This document shows positions 8,384-17,369 of a DNA stretch of 64,000 nucleotides, one piece after another. A program made the translations under genes and the position numbers. The notes beneath the pieces were generated by a model. The model had not been told where the DNA came from and made no database searches. It was given only the letters and a program-made list of their open reading frames with translations. Position 1 is the stretch's first letter. Each line of letters starts with the position of its first letter. Location of the stretch: the NCBI RefSeq assembly GCF_013522925.1, contig NZ_JAAMQU010000002.1, forward strand, positions 186,001 through 250,000, in the 5' to 3' direction. Source of the stretch: Pseudomonas japonica. GTDB lineage: Bacteria > Pseudomonadota > Gammaproteobacteria > Pseudomonadales > Pseudomonadaceae.

Positions 8384-9817
8384 CTAGCGCATCATTTCTT
8401 TCACCGCGCGCTCCTGCTCCATCATTTCCTTCTGCCGGGCGTCGATGCGCGACGCCAACGGGAAGTTGTCGCCAGCCCTGCGCTTGGCGAAGTCCAGCTG
8501 CTGGATGGCCTGCTGGAAGTCGCCGATCAGCGCGAAGTACTCGGCGCGTGCCTGATGCAGGCCAATGATGTTGCCATTCTGGCCGCGGGTTTCCGCGACC
8601 ATGTACCACACGTCCGGGTCTTCCGGCCGTGCCTTGAGCAGTGCATCCAGACCCTTTTCGGCGTCGGCGGTTCGGCCTTGCTTGAGCAGCAGGTCGATGC
8701 GGGCCTGATTCAGCGGGTAACTGGCCGGGAACAGCGTGAGCATCCGGTCCACCCGTTGCTGGGCATCAGGCAAGCGGTTGTTGGTGATGTCCAGGTCGAT
8801 TTCAGCCAGGTTGTAGGTGAGGTCGTTAGGCGCGCCGGCGAGCAACGGCTTGAGGTTTTCCCGGGCTTCGTTGAGCTGGCCGGATTTCACCTGGGCAATG
8901 GCCAGGCCGTAGCGGGCTACGTCGTTCTTCGGGTTTTCATCCAGCTGGGCGCGGAATCGCTTGGCGGCCAGGCCTGGGGTTTCCTCGTACATCAGCTGCA
9001 CCCGCGCGCGCATCAATTGGTACAGCTGGCTGTCTTCCTTGCCGCCTTTGGGGGCCTGCTCGGCGCGGTTGCGGGTGTCGGCGATACGGGATTCGGTCAC
9101 CGGGTGGGTCAGCAGGAATTCCGGCGGCTTGCCGTCGAACTGGTACTGCCGCGCCAGGCGCTCGAACATGTTGGGCATGTTGCGCGGGTCGTAGCCGGCT
9201 TTTTGCAGGTTGAGAATACCAATACGGTCGGCTTCTGCTTCGTTTTGCCGCGAGAAGCCGCGCTGGCTCTGGATCGCCGCCGCCTGGCTGCCGAATATCG
9301 TCGCCATGCCCGCATCGCCGGCCCCCGCTGCGGCCATCACCACGCCTGCCAGCAGCGCAGCCATCATCGGCAATTGCATCCGCTGTTGCTCTTCCAGCCC
9401 ACGCGCGAAGTGCCGTTGAGACAAGTGAGCAAGTTCGTGGGCGAGCACCCCGGCATATTCGCCTTCGGTTTCGGCGCCCAGGAACAACCCGCCGTTCACC
9501 CCCACAATGCCGCCGGGTGCGGCGAAAGCGTTGAGCTCCTTGCTGTCGATGATGATGAATTCCAGCCGCCGGTCCTGCACCTGGCTGGTTTCGGCCAGGC
9601 GGTAAACGCTGGTCTCAACGAAGTCCTTGAGCTGGGCATCCGGCAGTTGCTTGACCTGCGAGCGCAGCATGCTCAGCCAGGCGCGGCCAAGGTCGTGCTC
9701 CTGTTCAGGGGACACGATCGCCGAGCTGGCGTCGCCAAGGGAAGGAAGGTCGTCACCCAGGGCGGGAACGGCGAGAAGGCAGGCCAGGGCCAGCAGCGTA
9801 GGGCGCAGAAGGGTCAT
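8384..9817 (-). CDS. M48-family zinc metalloprotease with TPR tail (BepA/YfgC-like)
   Basis: 477 residues from the ATG at 9817; a TTG at 9838 is less likely because it would extend the signal peptide. The signal peptide ends near ALGDD. The zinc site HELAHLSQRH is followed by the third ligand in RQNEAEADRIGIL. TPR-like helices fill the C-terminal half. BepA-type proteases survey beta-barrel assembly at the BAM complex in the periplasm, which fits the nearby bamC gene. The same gene precedes the tusA-perM-bcp block in other pseudomonads. Confidence 0.9.
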   Translation of the reverse strand: MTLLRPTLLALACLLAVPALGDDLPSLGDASSAIVSPEQEHDLGRAWLSMLRSQVKQLPDAQLKDFVETSVYRLAETSQVQDRRLEFIIIDSKELNAFAAPGGIVGVNGGLFLGAETEGEYAGVLAHELAHLSQRHFARGLEEQQRMQLPMMAALLAGVVMAAAGAGDAGMATIFGSQAAAIQSQRGFSRQNEAEADRIGILNLQKAGYDPRNMPNMFERLARQYQFDGKPPEFLLTHPVTESRIADTRNRAEQAPKGGKEDSQLYQLMRARVQLMYEETPGLAAKRFRAQLDENPKNDVARYGLAIAQVKSGQLNEARENLKPLLAGAPNDLTYNLAEIDLDITNNRLPDAQQRVDRMLTLFPASYPLNQARIDLLLKQGRTADAEKGLDALLKARPEDPDVWYMVAETRGQNGNIIGLHQARAEYFALIGDFQQAIQQLDFAKRRAGDNFPLASRIDARQKEMMEQERAVKEMMR

Positions 9818-9998
9818 GCACGAAACTCTGGGCGGCAAAAGGGTACTGTATCCATGGCAAGGGGTGAGCTACAAGGGCGCAAGGTCAGGCCAGCGGCTTA
9901 AACCGTGGCATGAAAGCGCTCCGGCAGTTCCTGTACCCTTGCCCAGCGGCACTTTGGCTGAATGAGCAGTGCACTACACCGATTTTGTGAGGGTTTCG

Positions 9999-10238
9999 AT
10001 GGTTGATGAAATAAAGTGTGACGCCGAGGTAGACGCCAGCGGTCTGAATTGTCCGCTTCCCTTGCTCAAGGCCAAGCTGGCCCTCAATGGCCTGCCCACG
10101 GGTGGGGTGCTCAAGGTGGTGGCCACCGACGCCGGCTCGCAGCGGGATTTTCGGACCTTCGCGAAGCTGTCCGGCAACGCCCTGTTGAGCGAATCGGCAC
10201 AGGCGGGGACCTACACTTACTGGCTACAGAAGATCTGA
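9999..10238 (+). CDS. TusA-family sulfur carrier protein
   Basis: 79 residues. The CPxP motif (SGLNCPLPLLKAK, active Cys18) and the beta-alpha-beta-alpha-beta-beta layout identify the TusA/SirA fold. The ATG at 9999 has AGGG about seven bases upstream; an in-frame GTG at 9969 lacks such a site. Its place next to perM, bcp and gcvR matches the P. aeruginosa PA1006 locus, whose product is linked to molybdenum cofactor and sulfur trafficking; that role is carried over by synteny. Confidence 0.88.
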   Translation: MVDEIKCDAEVDASGLNCPLPLLKAKLALNGLPTGGVLKVVATDAGSQRDFRTFAKLSGNALLSESAQAGTYTYWLQKI

Positions 10239-10259
10239 CCTTCGGCCCAAGGATTCTGC

Positions 10260-11330
10260 ATGTACAAGCTGTTCAGGGACTGGACCCAGCGCTACTTTTC
10301 GGATGAAGAAGCGGTTGTACTGGTATTGCTGCTAGTGCTTGCGTTCACCGTGGTGCTCACGGTAGGCGGCATGCTCGCGCCCGTGCTGGCGGCGATGGTG
10401 CTGTCGTTCCTGATGCATGGCCTGGTTGCGCAGCTCGAACGCTGGCGCATGCCACCGGCCATGGCGGTAGGGCTGGTGTTCACCCTGTTCATGGGCCTGC
10501 TGGCGGTGATCGTACTGGTGCTGGTGCCGTTGCTCTGGCATCAGATCATCACCCTGTTCAACGAGCTGCCCGGCATGCTCGGCAAGTGGCAATCACTCTT
10601 GTTGCTGCTGCCCGAGCGCTACCCGCAGGTGGTCACGGATGAACAAGTGCTGGCGGCGATCGAGGCCGCACGCGGGCAGATCGGCAAATTCGGCCAGTGG
10701 GCGCTTACCTTGTCGCTGTCCAGCGTGCCGTTCCTGGTCAACCTGATGATCTACTGCGTGCTGGTGCCGATCCTGGTGTTCTTCTTTCTGAAGGACCGTG
10801 AGCTGATCGGCCGCTGGATCAACGGCTACCTGCCTCGCGAGCGCGCATTGCTGACGCGGGTCACTCAGGAAATGAACCGGCAGATCGCCAATTACATTCG
10901 CGGCAAGGTCATCGAAATCGTGATCTGTGGCGTGGCGACCTACATCGGCTTCGTCGCCCTGGGCCTGAACTACGCCGCGCTGCTCGCGCTACTGGTGGGT
11001 ATTTCCGTGGTGGTGCCGTACGTAGGTGCGGTGGTGGTGACCGTCCCGGTGGCGATGATCGCGCTGTTCCAGTGGGGCTGGGGCGATCAGTTCATCTACC
11101 TGATGGTGGTGTACGGCATCATCCAGGCCCTGGACGGCAACGTGCTGGTGCCATTGTTGTTCGCCGAAGCGGTGAACCTGCACCCGGTGGCGATCATTTG
11201 CGCGGTGCTGCTGTTCGGTGGGCTGTGGGGCTTCTGGGGGATCTTCTTCGCTATCCCCCTGGCCACCTTGGTGAAAGCCGTGCTCGAGGCATGGCCTCGC
11301 AACCAGGGCGGTGTGGCGCCGTTGTTGTAG
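10260..11330 (+). CDS. perM: AI-2E family / PerM-type transporter
   Basis: 356 residues, nearly all membrane-embedded: about eight hydrophobic segments, with a soluble loop at about residues 95-145. The C-terminal third carries typical family patterns (IRGKVIEIVICGVATYIGF, GLWGFWGIFFAIPLATLVKAV). It starts 21 bp after the tusA-like gene on the same strand and is likely co-transcribed. PerM-group members are annotated as permeases; the substrate is unknown. Confidence 0.87.
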   Translation: MYKLFRDWTQRYFSDEEAVVLVLLLVLAFTVVLTVGGMLAPVLAAMVLSFLMHGLVAQLERWRMPPAMAVGLVFTLFMGLLAVIVLVLVPLLWHQIITLFNELPGMLGKWQSLLLLLPERYPQVVTDEQVLAAIEAARGQIGKFGQWALTLSLSSVPFLVNLMIYCVLVPILVFFFLKDRELIGRWINGYLPRERALLTRVTQEMNRQIANYIRGKVIEIVICGVATYIGFVALGLNYAALLALLVGISVVVPYVGAVVVTVPVAMIALFQWGWGDQFIYLMVVYGIIQALDGNVLVPLLFAEAVNLHPVAIICAVLLFGGLWGFWGIFFAIPLATLVKAVLEAWPRNQGGVAPLL

Positions 11331-11364
11331 GGTAGCCCCGCCGCTTCCCACAGAGTGCCCTGAC

Positions 11365-11410
11365 CCCTGTGGGAGCAAGCGAAGCCGAAGGCGGAGCTCG
11401 CGAATAGGGG
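11365..11410. repeat. Degenerate REP-like element
   Basis: CCTGTGGGAGC followed by a short GC-rich imperfect palindrome and GCTCGCGAATAGGGG resembles Pseudomonas REP elements of the CTGTGGGAGC(..)GCTCGCGAA kind. It lies in the gap between the convergent perM and bcp genes, the usual position for such elements. Confidence 0.5.
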
Positions 11411-11423
11411 CGAGGCCTGCATC

Positions 11424-11888
11424 TTACGCTTGCCTGGCGGCCTCGAGTACCTCGGCCACATGGCCGGGTACTTTCACGCCACGCCATTCGCGGCGCAGCA
11501 CGCCCTGCTCATCGATCAGGAAGGTGCTGCGGTCTACGCCCAGGTATTCCTTCCCGTACAGCTTTTTCAGCTTGATCACATCGAACAGCTGGCACAGGGT
11601 TTCGTCCTTGTCGCTGATCAGCTCGAAGGTAAAGCCCTGCTTGGCCTTGAAGTTCTCGTGGGACTTGAGCCCGTCGCGGGAAACGCCGAACACCGTGGTG
11701 CCCGCGGCTTCGAATTCCTGGTGAAGGTCACGGAAACCCTGGCCCTGGGTGGTGCAGCCGGGGGTGCTGTCCTTGGGGTAGAAGTACAGCACCACCTTGC
11801 GCCCACGCAGCTCGGACAGGGAAACAGTGTGACCGGAAGTGGCCTGTGCGGTGAAATCCGGCACCGGCTGGTCGAGGGCTACGGCCAT
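11424..11888 (-). CDS. bcp: Peroxiredoxin Bcp (BCP/PrxQ), thiol-dependent peroxidase
   Basis: 154 residues; reduces hydrogen and organic peroxides in the cytosol. The peroxidatic cysteine is Cys45 in DSTPGCTTQ. The E. coli resolving residue Cys50 is replaced by Gln (CTTQGQGFRD); the only other Cys lies much further on (ETLCQLF). It therefore works either as a 1-Cys enzyme or through a different resolving thiol. It is followed by perM (convergent) and preceded, 11 bp away on the same strand, by gcvR. Confidence 0.92.
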   Translation of the reverse strand: MAVALDQPVPDFTAQATSGHTVSLSELRGRKVVLYFYPKDSTPGCTTQGQGFRDLHQEFEAAGTTVFGVSRDGLKSHENFKAKQGFTFELISDKDETLCQLFDVIKLKKLYGKEYLGVDRSTFLIDEQGVLRREWRGVKVPGHVAEVLEAARQA

Positions 11889-11898
11889 GAAACGATCC

Positions 11899-12459
11899 TT
11901 ACACAGGGTTCTGGGGGCGCCACGGTTCGATCAGCGCGTCCAGGTTCAGCGCATCGGCGAAGTCCAGGAACTGATCGCGCAGCCAGCTGATCTGCACGCC
12001 GGCGGGGAGGGTGACGGTGAACGTGGCGTTGAGCATCATGCCGCCGGTTTGCGGCGCCTGATACGTGTCGCAGGTAAGGTTTTCCAGCTCCACGTTGTTA
12101 TCGATGAAGAACTGGCACAGCTCGTTGATGATGTCCGAACGGTACACCGAGCTCACATAGGCCACGTAGGGCAGCGCCTGTGGGCGGCTTTCGAGCGTGG
12201 AGCTGCGCACAACATCCACGTGCAGGTCGTGGCGCTTGGCCAGGCCGGGCAACAGGCCTTCGAAACGGGCCAGCGCATCCCAGTTGCCAGCCACCTGCAA
12301 TACCAGCGCGCTGTACTCGCCATGGCGGGTAAGGCGGGAAGTCACCACCGAGCAGCGGCTGTCGTGGCTGGCACGGCAAAGCACATTGGTCAGCTCCATG
12401 GGATTGCGGCCCATGGCGCTGAGGACGAGAAATTGTTCGCGAACGGGTGGGGTGGACAT
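11899..12459 (-). CDS. gcvR: Glycine cleavage system regulator GcvR (tandem ACT domains)
   Basis: 186 residues with two ACT domains (about 8-85 and 95-170). The opening REQFLVLSAMGRNPMELTNVL and the later ELENLTCDTYQAP are characteristic of GcvR-type proteins. In enterobacteria GcvR antagonises GcvA; in pseudomonads the partner is less clear. It is divergent from dapA, with a 247-bp gap, and just upstream of bcp on the same strand. The arrangement dapA/gcvR/bcp is conserved in pseudomonads. Confidence 0.88.
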   Translation of the reverse strand: MSTPPVREQFLVLSAMGRNPMELTNVLCRASHDSRCSVVTSRLTRHGEYSALVLQVAGNWDALARFEGLLPGLAKRHDLHVDVVRSSTLESRPQALPYVAYVSSVYRSDIINELCQFFIDNNVELENLTCDTYQAPQTGGMMLNATFTVTLPAGVQISWLRDQFLDFADALNLDALIEPWRPQNPV

Positions 12460-12706
12460 GCAGCCTTCCTAAAGCGATGAGCGGTCGAGACAGGCGGGGA
12501 GCCGAACGCAAGGCCGGCGCCGCGGACGAGCCGGCAATGGCCGCCCGGCGGGGCGATCATGGCAAGGGCGCCCGCCCATGTCGATCAAAGGGTCAAGGGT
12601 AGCGAAAAGCGCCGCCTGTGGGAATGCTCGAAACCGAGCCGTCGCTTGTGCAAGGTCGGTGGCGCCAGTACCATTACCGCTCTCTTTTTCCGGCAGGAGC
12701 GGTTGC

Positions 12707-13585
12707 ATGTACGCGGGCAGCATGGTGGCGTTGGTCACCCCGATGGATGCCAAGGGCGATCTCGACTGGGACGCTCTGAGCAAGCTGGTGGATTTCCACC
12801 TCGAAAACGGCACCGATGCCATCGTCGCCGTCGGCACCACCGGTGAATCGGCCACCCTCGACGTACAAGAACACATCGAGGTTATCCGCCGGGTCGTGGA
12901 CCAGGTCAACAAGCGCATCCCGGTCATCGCCGGCACGGGCGCCAACTCCACTCGCGAAGCGGTGGAGCTGACCACCAACGCCAAAAATGCCGGGGCCGAC
13001 GCCTGCCTGCTGGTCACGCCGTACTACAACAAGCCCACCCAGGAAGGCTTGTTCCAGCACTTCAGCCATATCGCCAAGGCCGTGGCCATCCCGCAAATCC
13101 TCTACAACGTGCCGGGCCGCACCGCGTGCGACATGCAGGCCGATACCGTGGCGCGGCTGTCGAAGGTGTCGAACATCATCGGCATCAAGGAAGCCACCGG
13201 CGACCTGCAACGCGCCAAGGACATCCTCGACCGCATGAGCCAGGATTTCATCCTGCTGTCCGGCGATGACCCCACCGCCGTGGAACTGATCCTGCTGGGC
13301 GGCAAGGGCAATATCTCGGTAACCGCCAACGTGGCGCCGCGCCAGATGGCCGACCTGTGCGCAGCCGCCCTCAAGGGCGACGCCGCCACCGCCCGCGCGC
13401 TGAACGAACAACTGATGCCGCTGCACAAGAATCTCTTCCTCGAGGCCAACCCGATCCCGGTGAAGTTCGCGCTACATGAAATGGGCCTGATGGCCGAAGG
13501 CATCCGCCTGCCGCTCACCTGGTTGAGTGAACCCTGTCACGAGCCGCTGCGGCAGGCCCTGCGCCAGTCCGGCGTTCTGGTTTGA
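12707..13585 (+). CDS. dapA: 4-hydroxy-tetrahydrodipicolinate synthase
   Basis: 292 residues, the usual family length. Condenses pyruvate with aspartate semialdehyde in lysine and diaminopimelate synthesis. The Schiff-base lysine is in [10 protein letters not shown], the GTTGES loop near residue 45 binds pyruvate, and the catalytic Tyr is in YYNKP. The start is set at ATG 12707 because AGGAG lies seven bases upstream and the encoded N-terminus ([13 protein letters not shown]) is canonical. It is followed by bamC with 17 bp between stop and start, an arrangement conserved in gammaproteobacteria. Confidence 0.97.
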   Translation: MYAGSMVALVTPMDAKGDLDWDALSKLVDFHLENGTDAIVAVGTTGESATLDVQEHIEVIRRVVDQVNKRIPVIAGTGANSTREAVELTTNAKNAGADACLLVTPYYNKPTQEGLFQHFSHIAKAVAIPQILYNVPGRTACDMQADTVARLSKVSNIIGIKEATGDLQRAKDILDRMSQDFILLSGDDPTAVELILLGGKGNISVTANVAPRQMADLCAAALKGDAATARALNEQLMPLHKNLFLEANPIPVKFALHEMGLMAEGIRLPLTWLSEPCHEPLRQALRQSGVLV

Positions 13586-13602
13586 GTGAGGAAGTACAAC
13601 GC

Positions 13603-14718
13603 ATGAAGCGCTTGGCTGGTCTTTCCGCCCTTGCTGTCATTATTTCGAGTACCAGTGGCTGTGGTTGGCTCTGGGGTGAACACGGCTATTTCCGCGACCG
13701 TGGCAACGACTACCTCGAAGCCCGTCGCACCGCACCGATGAACCTGCCGGAAGGCGTGGCCACCAGCAAGCGGCTCGATCCCCTGTTGCCGATCCCACGT
13801 AATGTGGCGGACGACACCGCGCTCAACGATTACGACGTGCCGCGCCCGCAGCCGCTGTCCGTGGTCGCCGAAAGCGGGGACTTCACCCTGCAGAAAAGCG
13901 CCGCCAGCCGCTGGATCCTGGCGCAGCGCCCACCGGCCGAGGCCTGGCCGGTGGCCCGGCAGTTCTTCGAGGACAACGGCTTCCGTATCGACCAGGAAAG
14001 CGTGCAAACCGGCGAGTTCACCACGGCGTGGCAGTCGTTCGACAGCCTGAGCAGCGATCTGGGCCAACGCCTGCGTGGCGGCTCTGACGTGAACGGCGAC
14101 ATCCGCCTGCAGGTGCGTGTCGAGCCCGGCGTGCAGCGCAATACCAGTGAAATCTACGTGGTAAGCGCCCAGCGGCCTGCCGGCAGCACCGAAGACGTCG
14201 CCTTCCCCGCGCGCACCACCAGCGGCGTGGATGCCACCCTGGTCGACGAAATGCTTTCGAGCCTCACCCGTGGCGCCGAGAAAGGCGGTTCGGTGTCCCT
14301 GCTGGCCGCTCGCGACTTCGACGCCCCAAGCCAGGTCGCCATGACCGAAGACGGCAGCGGCAACCCGGTGCTCACCGTGGGCGCCGACCTGGACCGCGCC
14401 TGGTCGAGCGTTGGCCGTGCGTTGGAGCAGGGCGGGCAATGGCGCGTCGAGGACATCAACCGCAGCCTTGGCCTGTACTACATCAACCTGGCCGAGAAAG
14501 GTGGCCGCGCCGACGACAACAAGCCTGGCTTCTTCGGCCGGCTGTTCGGTCATGAGCCCACCAAGGAAGAACTCGAAGCCCGTGCCGACCGCTATCAGGT
14601 TCGCCTGAGCAAGGTGGGCGAGGCTGTGCAGGTCACCGTCGAGAAGAACATCAACACCGTGGCGCCGGCTGACGTAGCCCGCCGCGTGTTGAGTGTGATT
14701 CAGGACAACCTGGGCTAA
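13603..14718 (+). CDS. bamC: Outer membrane assembly lipoprotein BamC
   Basis: 371 residues. A lipoprotein signal peptide ends at the lipobox STSGC, giving the lipidated cysteine. A disordered N-terminal stretch (RTAPMNLPEGV) is followed by two helix-grip domains. BamC is the accessory lipoprotein of the BAM outer-membrane protein assembly machine. It starts 17 bp after dapA, as in other gammaproteobacteria (older name nlpB). The ATG at 13603 is chosen over the upstream TTG at 13582 because only it gives a proper signal peptide. Confidence 0.93.
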   Translation: MKRLAGLSALAVIISSTSGCGWLWGEHGYFRDRGNDYLEARRTAPMNLPEGVATSKRLDPLLPIPRNVADDTALNDYDVPRPQPLSVVAESGDFTLQKSAASRWILAQRPPAEAWPVARQFFEDNGFRIDQESVQTGEFTTAWQSFDSLSSDLGQRLRGGSDVNGDIRLQVRVEPGVQRNTSEIYVVSAQRPAGSTEDVAFPARTTSGVDATLVDEMLSSLTRGAEKGGSVSLLAARDFDAPSQVAMTEDGSGNPVLTVGADLDRAWSSVGRALEQGGQWRVEDINRSLGLYYINLAEKGGRADDNKPGFFGRLFGHEPTKEELEARADRYQVRLSKVGEAVQVTVEKNINTVAPADVARRVLSVIQDNLG

Positions 14719-14719
14719 C

Positions 14720-15478
14720 GTGCGCTTCGCCGTTCTTGGAAGCGGAAGCCAAGGGAATGGCACGCTCGTCTCCAGTGGCAACACGCTGGTGCTGGTGGAT
14801 TGTGGCTTTTCGCTGCGTGAAACCGAGCGGCGCATGGCGTTGCTCGGCGTACACCCCGCTCAGCTGAAGGCCGTGCTGGTCACTCACGAACATGCCGACC
14901 ACGTGCACGGGGTGGAGCTGCTGTCGCGGCGCTACAATGTGCCGGTGTACCTCAGCGAAGGCACCCGCAGCGGGCTGCGCAAGCCGGTTGTTTCGGCCCG
15001 TGCCGTGCATTGCGGCGATGCGTTCGATATCGGCGACCTGCATGTGCGTGTTGTCGGCGTGGCCCACGATGCCCGCGAGCCTACGCAGTACGTGTTCAGC
15101 GACGGCAAGCGGCGCTTCGGCCTGCTCACCGACCTGGGCTCGTGGTGCCCGAAGGTGATGAACCATTACAGCGGCCTCGATGCATTGATGATCGAGTCCA
15201 ACCACTGCCGCGATCTGCTTGCAGGCGGCCCTTATCCCTACTACCTGAAACAACGGGTGGGTGGGGACCGTGGACATTTGAACAACCATCAGGCCGCGAA
15301 CCTGGTGGCGGAACTGGGATGGCAAGGCTTGCAGCACCTTGTGCTCGCCCACCTCAGCCAGAAGAACAACCTGCCGGAACGCGCCAGGCAATGCTTCGTC
15401 GACACGTTGGGGTGCGACTCGGCCTGGCTGCAGCTGGCGGATCAGGCATCAGGGCTGGACTGGCGCGCCATAGCCTAG
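14720..15478 (+). CDS. MBL-fold metallohydrolase (YycJ-like)
   Basis: 252 residues; begins with GTG one base after the bamC stop. The metal site THEHADHVHG (HxHxDH) and later ligands in DLGSWCPK and ESNHC are those of the metallo-beta-lactamase fold. The N-terminus (RFAVLGSGSQGNGTLVSSG) is typical of the group related to YycJ/WalJ exonuclease-like hydrolases. It sits between bamC and purC as in other pseudomonads. The substrate is unknown. Confidence 0.88.
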   Translation: MRFAVLGSGSQGNGTLVSSGNTLVLVDCGFSLRETERRMALLGVHPAQLKAVLVTHEHADHVHGVELLSRRYNVPVYLSEGTRSGLRKPVVSARAVHCGDAFDIGDLHVRVVGVAHDAREPTQYVFSDGKRRFGLLTDLGSWCPKVMNHYSGLDALMIESNHCRDLLAGGPYPYYLKQRVGGDRGHLNNHQAANLVAELGWQGLQHLVLAHLSQKNNLPERARQCFVDTLGCDSAWLQLADQASGLDWRAIA

Positions 15479-15508
15479 CCAGCCCACTTACAGTTAGCGG
15501 AGCCCCTC

Positions 15509-16219
15509 ATGGAAAAGCGCGAAGAACTCTACCGCGGCAAGGCCAAATCGGTTTACAAGACCGACGACGCCGACCGCCTGATCCTCCTGTTCCGCAACGA
15601 CACGTCGGCGTTCGACGGCAAGCGCATCGAACAGCTGGACCGCAAGGGCATGGTGAACAACAAGTTCAACGCCTTCATCATGCAAAAGCTGGAAGAGGCC
15701 GGTGTGCCTACCCAGTTCGACCGCCTGCTGGGCGACAACGAATGCCTGGTGAAAAAGCTCGACATGATCCCGGTGGAGTGTGTGGTGCGTAACTACGCCG
15801 CCGGCAGCCTGGTCAAGCGCCTGGGCGTGGAGGAGGGCAAGCAGCTGGTGCCGTCCACCTTCGAGCTGTTCCTGAAGAACGACGCCATGGGCGACCCCTT
15901 CATCAACGAATCCCACGTGGTCGCGTTCGGCTGGGGCACCGCCGAGCAACTGGCAACCATGAAGCAGCTGTCGCTCAAGGTGAACGAAGTGCTGAACAAG
16001 CTCTTCGACGACGCCGGCCTGCTGCTGGTGGACTTCAAGCTGGAATTCGGTGTGTTCCACGGCCAGATCGTGCTGGGCGACGAGTTCAGCCCCGACGGCT
16101 GCCGCCTGTGGGACAAGGAAACCCGCAAGAAGATGGACAAGGACCGCTTCCGCCAGGGCCTCGGTGACGTGATCGAAGCCTACGAAGAAGTCGCCAAACG
16201 CCTGGGCGTGCCGCTGTAA
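15509..16219 (+). CDS. purC: Phosphoribosylaminoimidazole-succinocarboxamide synthase
   Basis: 236 residues, the standard bacterial length. Joins CAIR and aspartate in purine synthesis. Signature stretches: [41 protein letters not shown] and [17 protein letters not shown]-type ribosome site precedes the ATG. It is the last gene of the dapA-bamC-MBL-purC block and is followed by tRNA-Ser. Confidence 0.97.
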   Translation: MEKREELYRGKAKSVYKTDDADRLILLFRNDTSAFDGKRIEQLDRKGMVNNKFNAFIMQKLEEAGVPTQFDRLLGDNECLVKKLDMIPVECVVRNYAAGSLVKRLGVEEGKQLVPSTFELFLKNDAMGDPFINESHVVAFGWGTAEQLATMKQLSLKVNEVLNKLFDDAGLLLVDFKLEFGVFHGQIVLGDEFSPDGCRLWDKETRKKMDKDRFRQGLGDVIEAYEEVAKRLGVPL

Positions 16220-16312
16220 GCGCAGCGCTCACGCAAGCGCCTGATAGCACGCGGTTTTTTTTGCGTAGGGGGCTTCGCCTCAAGCGAAACTGCTGCTATC
16301 ATGCGCGCCACT

Positions 16313-16402
16313 GGAGAGATGCCGGAGTGGTCGAACGGGACGGATTCGAAATCCGTTGTACTGGCAACAGTACCTAGGGTTCAAATCCCTATCTCTCCGC
16401 CA
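16313..16402 (+). tRNA. tRNA-Ser (anticodon CGA)
   Basis: A 90-nt class II tRNA. The acceptor stem GGAGAGA (16313-16319) pairs with TCTCTCC (16392-16398), followed by discriminator G and an encoded CCA. The anticodon loop TTCGAAA gives CGA, reading UCG. A long variable arm and the T loop GGTTCAAATCC are present. An intrinsic terminator follows directly. tRNA-Ser genes are common integration sites, and a toxin-antitoxin insert lies just downstream. Confidence 0.96.
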
Positions 16403-16413
16403 TACATAGAAAA

Positions 16414-16447
16414 CCTCTGCAATTCAATGAGTTGCAGGGGTTTTTTC
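16414..16447 (+). terminator. Intrinsic terminator of tRNA-Ser
   Basis: CCTCTGCAA pairs with TTGCAGGGG (one G-U) around an 8-nt loop, followed by a run of six T. It begins 11 bp after the CCA end. Confidence 0.85.
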
Positions 16448-16747
16448 TTTTCGATCGTACGATCGTTTTGTACTACTCTTTCAGCTGTCATTGTCGGCAT
16501 ATGTATCGGCGGGCGTGGTTACAGTACCGTCCTTCGAACGCATGGCGTTCGAGTTGGAGCAGGTGTTTAGCTAGCTTGTTAGGCTGGGCCGCTGTGCTGT
16601 CGCCACTGCTTCGGGTTCGTGAAAAGCCAGCAGGCCAAGAAAAAAAACCTTATTATTCGCGTCCAAACAAGGACAGTTCAGGGTTCGCGCGTAAGCAGCA
16701 CGCGTCACCGGGCGAACCGCTGCTAGATGCTAACGCAGGCGCGATGT
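16448..16747. other. Gene-free stretch between the tRNA terminator and darT
   Basis: About 300 bp without a supportable gene. It starts with a perfect 14-bp palindrome CGATCGTACGATCG (16452-16465) and includes the presumed darTG promoter. I found no copy of the tRNA 3' end (an attL/attR pair) here or downstream of darG, and no integrase. Confidence 0.5.
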
Positions 16748-17368
16748 ATGAAATCCAGACCTCAAGATGTGCTCATTTACCACATTACTGATATTGCCAA
16801 TCTGCCAAGGATCATTGCTTCTGGTCTTCAGTCAGATGCCGTGATGATTCAATCAGGTCAGCATTCAGTCATTGGCTACGATCACATCAAGCTTCGCAGG
16901 CTTCAGGAGATCGTTGTGGACTGCTGCGCGCCTCGGTATGTTGGTGAGTTTGTGCCCTTCTATTTCTGCCCGCGCACCCCGATGCTCTATACCGTTAACA
17001 TGGGGAACACGGGGAAACCTCCGGGATGTCAACGTGACATCGTCCACCTTGTGAGCTCAGTCGGCACTGGCTTAGGGCTTCAACGGCACTGGGCCTTCAG
17101 CGACGGAAATGCTGGCTCGTACCATACCGATTTTTACAATGATATTGGTAAGCTCGCCGAATTGGATTGGTCCTCGATCAATGCCAGGTATTGGGGAGAA
17201 AAGCGGCATCAAAAGCAGTCAGAGTTTTTAGTGGCAGAGCAATTCCCCTGGGAGGGTATCCACTTTATTGGTTGCCACAATCAGGCGGCGGTTGAACGAG
17301 TGCAAGAAGTTCTGCGCAATTCAGCACATAAGCCTGAGGTGAAAGTCAAAAATGATTGGTACTTCTAA
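16748..17368 (+). CDS. darT: DarT toxin, DNA ADP-ribosyltransferase
   Basis: 206 residues from ATG 16748; an in-frame ATG at 16727 lacks a ribosome site. The protein has the DUF4433/DarT pattern: IYHITDIANLPRIIASGL at the N-terminus, FVPFYFCPRTPMLY near residue 70, the catalytic Glu159 in KQSEFLV and the terminal KNDWYF. DarT transfers ADP-ribose from NAD to thymidine or guanosine in single-stranded DNA, blocking replication, and DarTG pairs defend against phage. darG follows at once: darT ends TAA and the darG ATG begins one base later. Local base composition is AT-richer than the flanking genes, which suggests acquisition. Whether it modifies T (DarT1) or G (DarT2) cannot be told by eye. 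Confidence 0.9.
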   Translation: MKSRPQDVLIYHITDIANLPRIIASGLQSDAVMIQSGQHSVIGYDHIKLRRLQEIVVDCCAPRYVGEFVPFYFCPRTPMLYTVNMGNTGKPPGCQRDIVHLVSSVGTGLGLQRHWAFSDGNAGSYHTDFYNDIGKLAELDWSSINARYWGEKRHQKQSEFLVAEQFPWEGIHFIGCHNQAAVERVQEVLRNSAHKPEVKVKNDWYF

Positions 17369-17369
17369 T

